From positions 1 through 40,130 of the forward strand of contig CAKSVQ010000010.1 in assembly GCA_934504065.1 (NCBI GenBank): a stretch of DNA of 40,130 bases, given 5' to 3'. Below the pieces are notes generated by a model. The model was not told the DNA's origin, searched no databases, and saw only the letters and a list, made by a program, of their open reading frames with translations. A program made the position numbers and the translations under genes. This stretch comes from an uncultured Dysosmobacter sp. Lineage in GTDB: Bacteria > Bacillota > Clostridia > Oscillospirales > Oscillospiraceae. This document shows, piece by piece, positions 7,610 through 14,610 of this stretch (position 1 is the first letter of the stretch; every line of letters begins with the position of its first letter).

Positions 7610-8995
7610 TTATCCGTAGGATAGATAACCGGCGGTCATTTCCCCGCCCGTCATCACTTCATCGTAGTCCTCGCCCTCGTCAAAATCGTCCACGATCTTC
7701 TCCACGGTTTTCTGAGCGCCCAACACGCGGGTGACACAGAAATACCGGGCAGCGTCGCAGATATGGGTGATCTCGTGGGGCTCCGTGGCGCAGTCCGAGG
7801 GGCTTTTCTCGTCATGCTGGATGGAGGGCAGGTTGCGGATCAGGCCCACGCAGTTTTCCGTTACCAGAAGTCCGGGCCGGTCCGTGTCGCTCTTCATAGG
7901 CTTCAGCAGCTCCTTGACGGCCATCCAGCCCTGAACGCGGTTGTTGCTGGCCTTCAGCAGCCCTAATCCGTACTGTGCGAAGATCTCTGCCATGCTCCGC
8001 CCGCTGTCCTTCTGCCGGTTCCACATATCCGGCGGGGCAATGGTGAACTCAATGTGCTCCTCCGGCGGGGTCAGGGCATTTGCCAGCTTTGCCGCTTCGC
8101 TGACGATCAATCCGCTTTGCTGTACCTCCCGGTACACATAGGCCCGCCCCTCAAAGTCCACCGCCACCCATAGGCAGGCAAACATATCAAGGCCGTAGTC
8201 GAACGCCCGGTATTTCTTCCACTCCCTGGGCACACGCACAAAAGGTGCGATCACATGGGTTTCTTTGCGGAACTCTGGGAAGAACGTGCCCGCCATGGCG
8301 TTCCAGTCGCCGTAACGCCACGCCCGCCGCACATCCTCCGGCAGCAGATCCAGCATTTGCTTGTACTCCGGGGACGCTTCCAAAAGCTGGGGGTTATCGT
8401 CCACCGTTGCGGGGATGAAGGTGTAATCCTTGGCCTTTTCCCCCTCCCGGTACTCCCGGTCCACGAACAGCCGCTTTACCCACAGGTGGCCGATACCACC
8501 GGGGTTGCAGGTCAGGTACATCCGCCGGGGGAACTTGGTCGCGCCACGCAAACACGCGCCCAGTGTGCGGAACTGGGATTCCGAGAACTGAGTGGCCTCC
8601 TCCATGAAGATCCAGTCAAATTCAAGGCCCTGATATTCCTGATCGTCTCCCGCACCGTAGTGCCCAAACTTGATAATGCTGCCGTTGCAGAAGAACATCA
8701 TTCGCATACTGCCGTTGTAGCTGCCCACCTCCGGCGGGATTAGCTTTTGCATGGGCAGGATGATGTTCTGCTCCAATTCCGGGTACTCCCGACGCACGAT
8801 CAGGATCTTAATGCCAGGGTAGGTGAGCGCGCCGCCTGCCGCCTTCCGCAGCAGAACGTGTGTCTTGCCGCCGCCTCTGGCGCCGCCGTAAGCCGTGTAC
8901 CGGCTCCGGGACTGGCAGAACTGCTTCTGCTTGGGGTTCAGCGTCCCCAGATCCACCTGTACCGTTCCGCCTGCTGTCTGTTTATATCGAGGCAT
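7610..8995 (-). CDS. terL: Terminase large subunit (packaging ATPase/nuclease)
   Basis: 461 aa with all the expected parts. Walker A is GGARGGGKTH at 37-46, Walker B is WIFMEE at 128-133 with adjacent catalytic glutamate, and the coupling motif TCNPGG is at 162-167. The C-terminal nuclease domain begins near FDYGLDMFACLWVAVDFEG (about 263-281) with its first metal-binding Asp, and ends with an HICDAARYF segment supplying a later Asp. It pumps DNA through the portal into the prohead and cuts it. Gene order is unusual: it lies downstream of the major capsid gene and well away from the small subunit. Confidence 0.95.
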   Translation of the reverse strand: MPRYKQTAGGTVQVDLGTLNPKQKQFCQSRSRYTAYGGARGGGKTHVLLRKAAGGALTYPGIKILIVRREYPELEQNIILPMQKLIPPEVGSYNGSMRMMFFCNGSIIKFGHYGAGDDQEYQGLEFDWIFMEEATQFSESQFRTLGACLRGATKFPRRMYLTCNPGGIGHLWVKRLFVDREYREGEKAKDYTFIPATVDDNPQLLEASPEYKQMLDLLPEDVRRAWRYGDWNAMAGTFFPEFRKETHVIAPFVRVPREWKKYRAFDYGLDMFACLWVAVDFEGRAYVYREVQQSGLIVSEAAKLANALTPPEEHIEFTIAPPDMWNRQKDSGRSMAEIFAQYGLGLLKASNNRVQGWMAVKELLKPMKSDTDRPGLLVTENCVGLIRNLPSIQHDEKSPSDCATEPHEITHICDAARYFCVTRVLGAQKTVEKIVDDFDEGEDYDEVMTGGEMTAGYLSYG

Positions 8996-9055
8996 AATCG
9001 CTCCTTATATCTGGTGGACGGGCCGGGTTCATGCGCCCGCTCCGTCCATATATGG

Positions 9056-9079
9056 GGGAAGGGGCCGAAGCCCCCTCCC
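9056..9079 (-). terminator. UUCG-loop hairpin between capsid and terminase genes
   Basis: A 10-bp stem (one mismatch) closed by a TTCG tetraloop on the minus strand lies just after the capsid stop, followed by a CCATATATGG palindrome and no clear U-run. It could be a partial terminator or a processing/stability element that keeps capsid mRNA levels above those of terminase. Structure is seen directly; function is inference. Confidence 0.5.
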
Positions 9080-9085
9080 ATGAGA

Positions 9086-10138
9086 TCACTCGTAATCCTT
9101 GGTGCCCTCGATGCCCACGCAGCCGTCTTTGGTGGCCACAGCCCGCATGGTCTGGCCTTTGGTCAGGGTCACAGCAGCGGTGTAGATCTGGGCGGTGTTG
9201 GAGTACCGGGGGTTGGTGCCGTCGGTGGTGTACTTGAACACCACGCCGGACACGGCGGTGATGCTGACGGCGTGAGACGCGATAGACATCACGGGTGCCG
9301 CCAGAATAGCGGCATTGCCGCAGACAGCCACGCCGTCACCCTTGGCCCCCAGCACGAAACTGTCATAGTAGGTCACGCCCTGCACCACAGGGCCGGAATA
9401 GCCCTTCACCTTGGGCAGGATGTCATACTGTGCCAGCTTCACGGGGTCAACGGTGCTGCCCTTCCACTTGATGAAGAAGTACACACCGGCTGGCATATAG
9501 CGGTCGGGAATGTTCTTCACCCGGCAGCCGTCGTACTGGCCCACCACACCGCGGGTCAGTGCCTCCTTGGCAAGGCTCTCGGTGCCCAGCCAGGCGGGAT
9601 CCTGCTTCAGCAGCTTGTAATAGCTGGTGGCAATGTACAGGGTGCGGTTCTCCATGGGCACCAGGGCGTTGGTCATATCGGCGTTCAGGTCGATAATCAG
9701 GCCGCCGATGGTGCTCTTGGTGGGGGCGGTTGTCTCCTGACGCTGGATATTAGCGCCCATAACCCACTTCTTGATGCGGTGGCGGTCCATATTGGGGGTG
9801 GTCCGCTGCTCCAGCTGACGGCGCAGAGCGCGGGAAGCGGACTTCTCAATGGCCTGATCCGTCTGATCCACCGCGTCGATGGTGAAGGAGAAGGCGGGCT
9901 TCTGCTCGCAGGTCATCTCCTGCTGAGTGTCGCCCAGGTCATAGGTAGTGCCGAATCGGTTGTCGCCGGTGTTGGTGTACTCGGTTTCCGGCACGGTGTC
10001 CACACTGCCAACGACAATGGTCTTGCTGTTGGGGCCGGTCCAGGTGTATGCCTTACCGGCATCGTCGTCGGTGATAGAAGGCTTAGAGAAAGCCTCCGCG
10101 ATCTTGGTTGCGTATTTAACGGCGTAATTGATAGCCAT
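9086..10138 (-). CDS. Major capsid protein with C-terminal Ig-like (chitobiase-type) domain
   Basis: 350 aa. Residues 1-265 look like an HK97-like capsid subunit of the type found in podoviruses of Clostridia: N-arm (MAINYAVKYATKIAEAF), an E-loop-like stretch (TYDLGDTQQEMTCEQKPAFSFTID), the spine helix (SASRALRRQLEQRTTPNMDRHRIKKWV) and a late YDSFVLGAKGDGVAVCGN strand. Residues about 270-350 form a separate beta domain whose VFKYTTDGTNPRYSN core is the hallmark of the CHB_HEX_C/chitobiase C-terminal family. It is probably displayed on the capsid surface. Scaffold is encoded immediately upstream, which supports the assignment. Confidence 0.88.
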   Translation of the reverse strand: MAINYAVKYATKIAEAFSKPSITDDDAGKAYTWTGPNSKTIVVGSVDTVPETEYTNTGDNRFGTTYDLGDTQQEMTCEQKPAFSFTIDAVDQTDQAIEKSASRALRRQLEQRTTPNMDRHRIKKWVMGANIQRQETTAPTKSTIGGLIIDLNADMTNALVPMENRTLYIATSYYKLLKQDPAWLGTESLAKEALTRGVVGQYDGCRVKNIPDRYMPAGVYFFIKWKGSTVDPVKLAQYDILPKVKGYSGPVVQGVTYYDSFVLGAKGDGVAVCGNAAILAAPVMSIASHAVSITAVSGVVFKYTTDGTNPRYSNTAQIYTAAVTLTKGQTMRAVATKDGCVGIEGTKDYE

Positions 10139-10183
10139 GGTTCAAAACCTCTCTTTCGTCGGTCTCCCCGGCGATGCAAAGGC

Positions 10184-11089
10184 TTAGTCTCCCCAGCCCT
10201 CCAGGAACGGGTCCTTAGACTTCAGCCCATCACCGGCGCTTCTCATGCTGCCGGTGGAGCGCTCCGCGTTCCGCTGGTTCTGCAACACGGAGCTGGTCTC
10301 CCGCTTGGCGTCTGCCGCGTCCTGCCGCGCCTGCTGCACGGCATACCGGGCGTAGGCGGCTACCAGAGAAGATCCGTTCCGCACGTCTGCCCAAACCTGG
10401 GGCGGGATGCTGTTAGGGTCCTTTGCTGCCTCGGGGAATGTCTGTTGAAATTCCTGAATGTCCGCTTGTCGGCGGCTTGCCGCCTCGGCCTCGGCCCGCT
10501 GGGCCTGCGCCATGGCGTCCTGCTGGGCCTGCCGCTCTGCTTCTGCGGCGGCCACAACGGCCTCCCGGTCCTCAAGCTCCACGGAGCGCCGCGCGTCCGC
10601 TTCACTCAGGCCCTCGGCCTGCTTTGCCTGCGTCCGGAGCATGGAAATGTAGTCCTTGGTGTTCAACCCCTGCTGGTTCGCAAAGCGGTTGACCATCTCC
10701 ATCACAGGCTTAAACTCGTCATACTGGCTGCGGATGCGGTCATAGTCCATGCCCTTCTGGGCCAGTGCCACCATTTCCGCTTCGTTGGCCTGCCGCACCT
10801 CGCCCATGTGCCGCAGCTCCCATGTCTGGGGCCGTGCGTCCACGGTCTCTGCCTCGGTCTGCTGCGTCTGGGCTGCCTGTTCCGCATCTGCGGGAGGCTC
10901 AGTGCCCTCTTCCGGCGTCTCTGCGCTCTCACTGGGGGCCTCGGCGGGCGTTTCCTCGCCAGTCTCCATCGGCTCTGCGTTCACTTCCGGCTGGTCTGCC
11001 GCTGCTTCTGCTTCGCCGTCCCAGCCATCCAGAAAGGCGTCCGTGGTCTCGGGCTCCTGTTCGGGGATCTGGTTCATGTTTTCGTCCAT
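10184..11089 (-). CDS. Capsid scaffolding protein
   Basis: 301 aa from the ATG at 11089, chosen because AAAGAGG lies correctly before it; the longer frame to 11179 reads through the leader hairpins. The sequence is extremely rich in Glu, Ala and Gln: an acidic disordered N-terminus (residues 1-75, with repeated FLDGW-type motif), a helical middle with heptads (RSVELEDREAVVAAAEAERQ) and a basic C-terminal helix ending in a second DPFLEGWGD motif. This composition and its place just before the major capsid gene identify a scaffold that guides prohead assembly and then leaves. The related D-x-F-L-x-G-W motifs at both ends are notable. Confidence 0.85.
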   Translation of the reverse strand: MDENMNQIPEQEPETTDAFLDGWDGEAEAAADQPEVNAEPMETGEETPAEAPSESAETPEEGTEPPADAEQAAQTQQTEAETVDARPQTWELRHMGEVRQANEAEMVALAQKGMDYDRIRSQYDEFKPVMEMVNRFANQQGLNTKDYISMLRTQAKQAEGLSEADARRSVELEDREAVVAAAEAERQAQQDAMAQAQRAEAEAASRRQADIQEFQQTFPEAAKDPNSIPPQVWADVRNGSSLVAAYARYAVQQARQDAADAKRETSSVLQNQRNAERSTGSMRSAGDGLKSKDPFLEGWGD

Positions 11090-11103
11090 ATTGGCCTCTT
11101 TCC

Positions 11104-11154
11104 CCGGCCTGGTCTGGCCGGATTTTTGTATTTTCAAAGCCTGGTCTGGCTTTG
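11104..11154 (-). promoter_or_regulatory. Structured leader: two hairpins with the same loop
   Basis: In the minus-strand transcript, two hairpins precede the scaffold start. One has a 7-bp stem (11135-11141 with 11148-11154), the other a 6-bp stem (11104-11109 with 11116-11121). Both carry the identical six-base loop AGACCA and are joined by an A-rich linker. The second ends 11 bases before the ribosome site of the scaffold gene. This could be a protein-binding or RNA-kissing regulatory site; that is inference. Confidence 0.6.
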
Positions 11155-11162
11155 CTGACAAA

Positions 11163-11212
11163 ACAAAAAACGAGACCACAAGAAACGGCTTTCGCCGTTC
11201 TCATGGCCTCGT
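11163..11212 (-). terminator. Terminator after the anti-defence gene
   Basis: On the minus strand an outer stem of 9 bp (11204-11212 with 11170-11178, one mismatch) encloses a perfect inner hairpin of 6 bp with a GAAA loop (11194-11199 with 11084-type partner at 11184-11189). It is followed directly by TTTTTTGTTTT. This is a convincing intrinsic terminator splitting the terminase-small/Tad2 transcript from the scaffold-capsid transcript. Confidence 0.75.
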
Positions 11213-11243
11213 TGGGCTCTCGTTTATTCAGTTTGCTGGAGAA

Positions 11244-11708
11244 TTATTCCACAATCTCCCAGTCATCAGCCAGCATATCCGCCTGACTTGCCAACCATCC
11301 CATTTGGATGCCGGAAGTTCCGCAGAAAGCAATGGCCTTGTTGCCGATAGCATCGTGCTGTGCATTGACAATCACGCCCTCCGGGCTCGTATAGCTGATG
11401 GCAGATGCCAATTCGATGTGCTGGTTTTTCCCGTTCCAGCCTGCCCGCCTGCATTTCTTGCCCTTCTTCATAGCCTCAATAGCCAAACCGAAGTTCATGC
11501 CGTCGATGGGGCGGTACGCTTCCTCGAACACGGCCTTTGGGCTAAAGCTCTCGTAGCCGTCCTGGTAGCGAACCTTGTAACCCTCTTCCACCAGCTCCAT
11601 GCTTCTGGGGATCAGCTCGTTCGCGTCATAGACCTTCCCACCCGTACGGATAGCAGGGATCGCCTCAATAATTTTCGTGCCGATGTAGGTTTTCATTTTC
11701 ATTGTCAT
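11244..11708 (-). CDS. tad2: Tad2-type anti-Thoeris protein (DUF2829) with N-terminal extension
   Basis: 154 aa. The last 84 residues are a clear DUF2829/Tad2 domain: MNFGLAIEAMKKGKKCRRAGWNGK at its start, then the closing WLASQADMLADDWEIV signature. Members of this family bind the cyclic ADP-ribose signal of Thoeris defence and so prevent activation of the host's abortive response. The first 70 residues are an unrelated extension (YIGTKIIEAIPAIRTGGKVYDANE). ATG/ATG/ATG choices at the start follow GGAGGAA. The gene overlaps its neighbour by 4 bases and is followed by a terminator. Location in the middle of head genes means late expression unless another promoter exists. Confidence 0.82.
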   Translation of the reverse strand: MTMKMKTYIGTKIIEAIPAIRTGGKVYDANELIPRSMELVEEGYKVRYQDGYESFSPKAVFEEAYRPIDGMNFGLAIEAMKKGKKCRRAGWNGKNQHIELASAISYTSPEGVIVNAQHDAIGNKAIAFCGTSGIQMGWLASQADMLADDWEIVE

Positions 11709-11905
11709 TCCTCCGTCTGTACATGTGTGATGGGGAAGGGGACGTCTGTATCCAGCTCCCGCCCCTCAAAAATGGTGGGGTAGTGGCTCACCTTGCATCT
11801 TCGGCAGTAAATCGGCGTGTTGTAGATCACGCTGCCCGGTTCGATGTGCTGAAGCGCTTTCCCGCAGATAGGGCAGCGGTAGACCCACGTCCCATCTACC
11901 ACCAT
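11705..11905 (-). CDS. Small zinc-ribbon protein
   Basis: 66 aa with two knuckles, CPIC at about residues 10-13 and CRRC near 33-36, separated by a hydrophobic strand; the spacing fits one zinc-ribbon. The start (ATG at 11905) overlaps the stop of the upstream gene and its own stop overlaps the Tad2 start, so the three are translationally coupled. Related Cys-rich proteins are common in Clostridial prophages without known role. Confidence 0.7.
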   Translation of the reverse strand: MVVDGTWVYRCPICGKALQHIEPGSVIYNTPIYCRRCKVSHYPTIFEGRELDTDVPFPITHVQTEE

Positions 11906-12345
11906 GCTCCAAACTCCCCGTACTCAATGCCGCCGTAGAGGTTTTCCACGTCACCGATCACGCTGGGCAGGCTCTGGCGGCACAGCTCCAGCTGTTCCAG
12001 AAACGTCTGCCACAGGAAGTTGGCCCGGCTGGGGTCCTCCTCCAGCAGCAGCAGACCCGCAAGACCGTAGGGAAGCGCCCCGGTGCAGATTCGCTCATCC
12101 AGTGCCACCTCGTCCGCCATCTCCGTCACCTTGGGGCAGATGGGCCGCTTGCCGCCCGCCGTCTCCAAAGCGTCCCGGTAGTTGTCGCTGTACGGAAACG
12201 CCCGGTCTAAAACGCTGTTCAGCAGGGAAACGGTCCGCAGCTTGTACTCCTTGGTGTCCGCCGTGTCCGTGGAGCCGGTGGATTCGTTCTGGGAATCCAT
12301 CAGGTGGATGGCGATGTCGAAAATCTGCTGTACCGTAACCGCCAT
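11896..12345 (-). CDS. Head-completion/adaptor-like protein
   Basis: 149 aa, mostly helical, starting MAVTVQQIFDIAIHLMDSQNE and with KEYKLRTVSLLNSVLDRAFPYSD in the middle and ALPYGLAGLLLLEEDPSRANFLWQTFLEQL toward the end. This pattern of helices resembles the small head-tail connector proteins that bind under the portal in short-tailed phages. It lies between small terminase and scaffold. Family placement is by architecture and context only, so confidence in the role is moderate, though the gene itself looks sound. Confidence 0.6.
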   Translation of the reverse strand: MAVTVQQIFDIAIHLMDSQNESTGSTDTADTKEYKLRTVSLLNSVLDRAFPYSDNYRDALETAGGKRPICPKVTEMADEVALDERICTGALPYGLAGLLLLEEDPSRANFLWQTFLEQLELCRQSLPSVIGDVENLYGGIEYGEFGAWW

Positions 12346-12346
12346 A

Positions 12347-12589
12347 TCACACCTCCCGCCCCTTCAGGCTGGCTTTCATGGTGCTCAGATCGTAGGTCAT
12401 CAGATTGTCAATGCCCTGCTCCACGCTTTTCTGCCGGTCCGTAGGCTCCTCCGTTTCCGGCTTTTCCGGTTCAGTGGGGGAGGGGGCTTTGATATCCCGC
12501 AGCAGCCGCAGGATCAGCACTGCGCATACGGCAGCGCCTATGCTGGCCGCACCGCAGATCAAAGATAAAACCAAAATCAGGCCGTTCAC
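12347..12589 (-). CDS. Small single-span membrane protein
   Basis: 80 aa from a GTG start with GAGGCGGCGAG upstream. Residues 3-29 are a strong transmembrane helix (LILVLSLICGAASIGAAVCAVLILRLL), followed by an acidic, Pro-rich linker (PSPTEPEKPETEEPTD) and a polar C-terminus. It sits 12 bases after the small terminase and one base before the adaptor-like gene. No function is recognised; a membrane protein inside a head operon could act in lysis timing or superinfection exclusion. Confidence 0.68.
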   Translation of the reverse strand: MNGLILVLSLICGAASIGAAVCAVLILRLLRDIKAPSPTEPEKPETEEPTDRQKSVEQGIDNLMTYDLSTMKASLKGREV

Positions 12590-12601
12590 CTCGCCGCCTC
12601 C

Positions 12602-13135
12602 TCACTTGAAGTCGCTTGCGTCCACGCCGTCCCCGAAGGTCACGTTCACGCTGATGTCCTGGCGGGTCTCCTGCTTGTCCTGATAGCCGCCCAGACGCTT
12701 CTGTTTGTTCAGGAAAATGCCTCGCGTCACCATGCCCTTTTCCTGGTAGATGGGGCTGGTGTCGATCTGCTCCTGAATCCGCTGATAGGCCAGCCGCACG
12801 TAGTAACTGAACACGCACCGGGGGTCCTCAATCTCCTCGTCGCCCGCTTCAAAGGCTTCCACCTGCGCTTCGACCTCTTCGTCCTCGCGTCCGTCGTTGT
12901 AGTCGTAGTACCGCTGGAGCCGTGCGATCTGCCAGCGCAGCGCATTGGCAAGGCCCGCCTCGCTGTATGCCTGTTTCAGCCGGTCCTGCGTGTCAAAGTA
13001 TGCCTCGGATTCCTTCAGGAACGCCTTGATCTTCTCGATCGTCTGTTTTCTGTGAGCTGCGGCGGCTTTCTTGTTCATGTTGTCCATGTGCGCCTTGCGC
13101 TCTTCCGCACTGGGATTTTTCTTCTGATAAGCCAT
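12602..13135 (-). CDS. Terminase small subunit-like protein
   Basis: 177 aa from the ATG at 13135 (GAGAGGGGG upstream); the longer frame would read through the tRNA-like gene and is rejected. The N-terminus is basic and helical (SAEERKAHMDNMNKKAAAAHRKQTIEKIKAFL), the centre acidic, and the C-terminus has GIFLNKQKRLGGYQDKQETRQDISVNVTFG, which closely follows the end of many small terminase subunits in gut phages. It would bind the packaging site and recruit the large subunit. It is the first protein of the late minus-strand block, directly after the tRNA genes. Confidence 0.7.
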   Translation of the reverse strand: MAYQKKNPSAEERKAHMDNMNKKAAAAHRKQTIEKIKAFLKESEAYFDTQDRLKQAYSEAGLANALRWQIARLQRYYDYNDGREDEEVEAQVEAFEAGDEEIEDPRCVFSYYVRLAYQRIQEQIDTSPIYQEKGMVTRGIFLNKQKRLGGYQDKQETRQDISVNVTFGDGVDASDFK

Positions 13136-13164
13136 GCCCCGGCCCCCTCTCACAAAAATTCTGG

Positions 13165-13233
13165 TGCAGACGGCTGGGCTTGAACCAGCGCATACCTCCT
13201 GGCGCGGTGCTCTACCGACTGAGCTACGTCTGC
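13165..13233 (-). tRNA. Degenerate tRNA-like gene (shortened anticodon arm)
   Basis: The acceptor stem (7 bp, GCAGACG with CGTCTGC), D arm (GCTC/GAGC), T arm (GCTGG/CCAGC with a TTCAAGC loop) and an encoded CCA (13162-13164) are intact. But only 19 bases lie between the D and T stems instead of the usual 22 or so. No five-pair anticodon stem or U33 can be drawn, so no anticodon can be called. The shortened loop holds AGGAGGT, a perfect ribosome-site sequence. It is a pseudo-tRNA or a tRNA mimic. Confidence 0.6.
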
Positions 13234-13436
13234 AAATGTCCCTCCTGGGACACATCGTTGAGAGGTGCGGAGGGTCCTGCGCCCCGATTTGTCAGGCTCT
13301 CAAAGTCCCGTTGCGTCGTGGCTCGCGCGTCGCGCTCCTGAGCGACTTGCCCTCGTTGCTGTTTCCGAGGCGTCAGGTTGATCTATCGCGTTTCCTGCGG
13401 CTGACTTTCACAGTCGGGTGCGACCCGGTATGCTGG

Positions 13437-13509
13437 CGGTTCCGGCAGGGATCGAACCTGCGACCCAGCGGTTAACAACCGCTCGCTCTTCCAACTGAGC
13501 TACGGAACC
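13437..13509 (-). tRNA. tRNA-Asn (GTT)
   Basis: A full cloverleaf of 73 bases: acceptor GGTTCCG/CGGAACC, D arm GCTC/GAGC, anticodon stem AGCGG/CCGCT with loop TTGTTAA giving anticodon GTT, T arm GCAGG/CCTGC with TTCGATC, discriminator G and an encoded CCA at 13434-13436. An 8-bp hairpin (13515-13539) lies just before its 5' end and may aid processing. It is a phage-carried tRNA at the head of the late block. Confidence 0.95.
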
Positions 13510-14333
13510 ATGCTCCGGTGGGCTGTTCGCACCCACCGGGCAAGGAGAGAAAGGATGATGAATGGATTTCCGGCCTGAACAGGAGGTGAGCGGAATCTGC
13601 TCCGCCACCATCATTCAAGCACATCCGGCAAAGCCAATTCAACGGGTTTCAGTTATTTTCGCATTTATAACGGAAAATACCCCCACCCCTTTTTCCGCCA
13701 CCCTCCACAGAGGGACCACCGGCATAATTTCCCCAGCTGCACTACAAGTTCTTGGAGGGGGAGAGGGAATGTGTGTATATAGCCCTATACCCCGCGCGAG
13801 AGACACCCCCTGTTTTTCCGCTACCCCCTGGTAGTCCCCCATCCCTCCCCGGTAGTAGGGCCTCCCCAGCGGCAGAGACTACAGCCCCAGCCCCGGAGCT
13901 GCTCAATCGACCCAGCCAGCCGGAGCCAACAACAGGAATTACCACTGGCCGGGAGAGGAAATGCACAGAATCGACACAGCAACAGCCGAAGCCCAGCAGC
14001 CACAACGGAAATATTTAATAGCCACTTAAATCTCACCGGAAAAGGGTAATTGCGCCAATCTCGCAATAGCTCCGAATATCTCACAAATGCTCCGTTTTGC
14101 TCCGTTTTCTCTCACTCTCTCGCGTTTTTTATTCGTTTCGTCTCTTTCTTTCGCTACTCTCCCGGGAGAAGTATATATACACCCCCTGTAAGAAATATAT
14201 ATTTATTTCTCTGGGGTAGGGGGAATACGCCCCCATCTCTCATTCTCCTATTCTCTCCCCCTATAGTCCCCCTCTCCTTCCCTCTCTCTCCCTGCCCCCG
14301 CTGCTGTTGCCGCTGCTGCCGCCCCGCATACAA
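13510..14333. other. Gene-free region upstream of the terminase, candidate packaging or late-control region
   Basis: About 820 bases without a supportable gene on either strand. It begins with a perfect 8-bp hairpin (13515-13522 with 13532-13539), contains runs of C, a CTACC/GGTAG hairpin, two tandem copies of GCTCCGTTTT near 14089-14108 and, from about 14090 to 14330, a strongly pyrimidine-biased plus strand. Its position between the tRNA/small terminase and the regulatory cassette is where cos or pac sites and late promoters usually lie. I see no convincing TTGACA/TATAAT pair for the late genes here. Confidence 0.5.
14158..14204. repeat. Three consecutive perfect palindromes
   Basis: TCTCCCGGGAGA (14158-14169), GTATATATAC (14171-14180) and AAATATATATTT (14193-14204) are each perfectly self-complementary and lie within 47 bases. 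They could be protein-binding sites or a strand-separation element in the candidate packaging region. Confidence 0.7.
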
Positions 14334-14368
14334 AGAGAAAAGCGCCGGGGGTGTTATCCCTCGACGCT
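14334..14368 (-). terminator. Terminator of the RHH repressor gene
   Basis: On the minus strand an 11-bp stem (14358-14368 with 14341-14351, one mismatch and one G-T pair) with loop ATAACA is followed by TTTCTCTTT. It begins 11 bases after the stop of the RHH gene. Confidence 0.75.
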
Positions 14369-14378
14369 CTGCCGCTCG

Positions 14379-14555
14379 TTACAGCTTGTCCCGGATGGCC
14401 TCAATGATCCAGGCGTTGACGCTCTGACCGGCTGCCGCCGCTGCCGCTCTGATCTGTGCCTTGGTTGGTGACTCTGTCTTACTCGTCATTACCACGATGC
14501 GCTCTTGATTTTCTTTCTGCCATATATTCCGCCGATCTGGCTTTCGTTCCTCCAT
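14379..14555 (-). CDS. Ribbon-helix-helix (Arc-type) repressor
   Basis: 58 aa starting MEERKPDRRNIW, with AAAGGCGG before the ATG. The N-terminal half gives the beta strand (QERIVVMTSK), then two helices (SPTKAQIRAAAAAAG and SVNAWIIEAIRDKL) in the exact layout of Arc/MetJ-type dimers, with SVNAWI at the helix turn. It is transcribed away from the operon at 14757 across an intergenic region with three copies of a palindromic 14-mer, one over each promoter. I infer that it represses both itself and that operon. It has its own terminator. Confidence 0.82.
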   Translation of the reverse strand: MEERKPDRRNIWQKENQERIVVMTSKTESPTKAQIRAAAAAAGQSVNAWIIEAIRDKL

Positions 14556-14580
14556 TGTTTCACCGCCTTTCTTGTGCTAC

Positions 14581-14610
14581 ATTATACAAAATCGCTGCAA
14601 ATCATGTCCA
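14581..14610 (-). promoter_or_regulatory. Promoter of the RHH repressor
   Basis: Minus-strand -10 box TATAAT (14581-14586) with a -35 box TGGACA (14605-14610) at 18 bp. The -35 box lies inside operator 1, so occupancy would block transcription of the repressor itself. Confidence 0.7.

Noticed and set aside
8747..11158. Plus-strand open frame of 803 codons
   Set aside because: Antisense to terminase, capsid and scaffold genes in a GC-rich genome; no ribosome site or domain.
12993..13193. Frame starting at the AGGAGGT-ATG inside the tRNA-like loop
   Set aside because: Good ribosome site but the frame overlaps the terminase small gene out of phase and gives a low-complexity product; more likely coincidence.
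13136..13255. N-terminal extension of the small terminase frame
   Set aside because: It reads through the tRNA-like gene (the telltale SSVGRAP-type translation); the ATG at 13135 has a ribosome site.
13437..13509. tRNA-Asn as the integration site
   Set aside because: It is complete, linked to late genes and over 3 kb from integrase and the arm repeats; the attP candidate next to int is better supported.
13510..14333. Several short frames in the gene-free region
   Set aside because: They lack ribosome sites, consist of Pro/Ser/Leu from C/T-rich DNA and show no domains.
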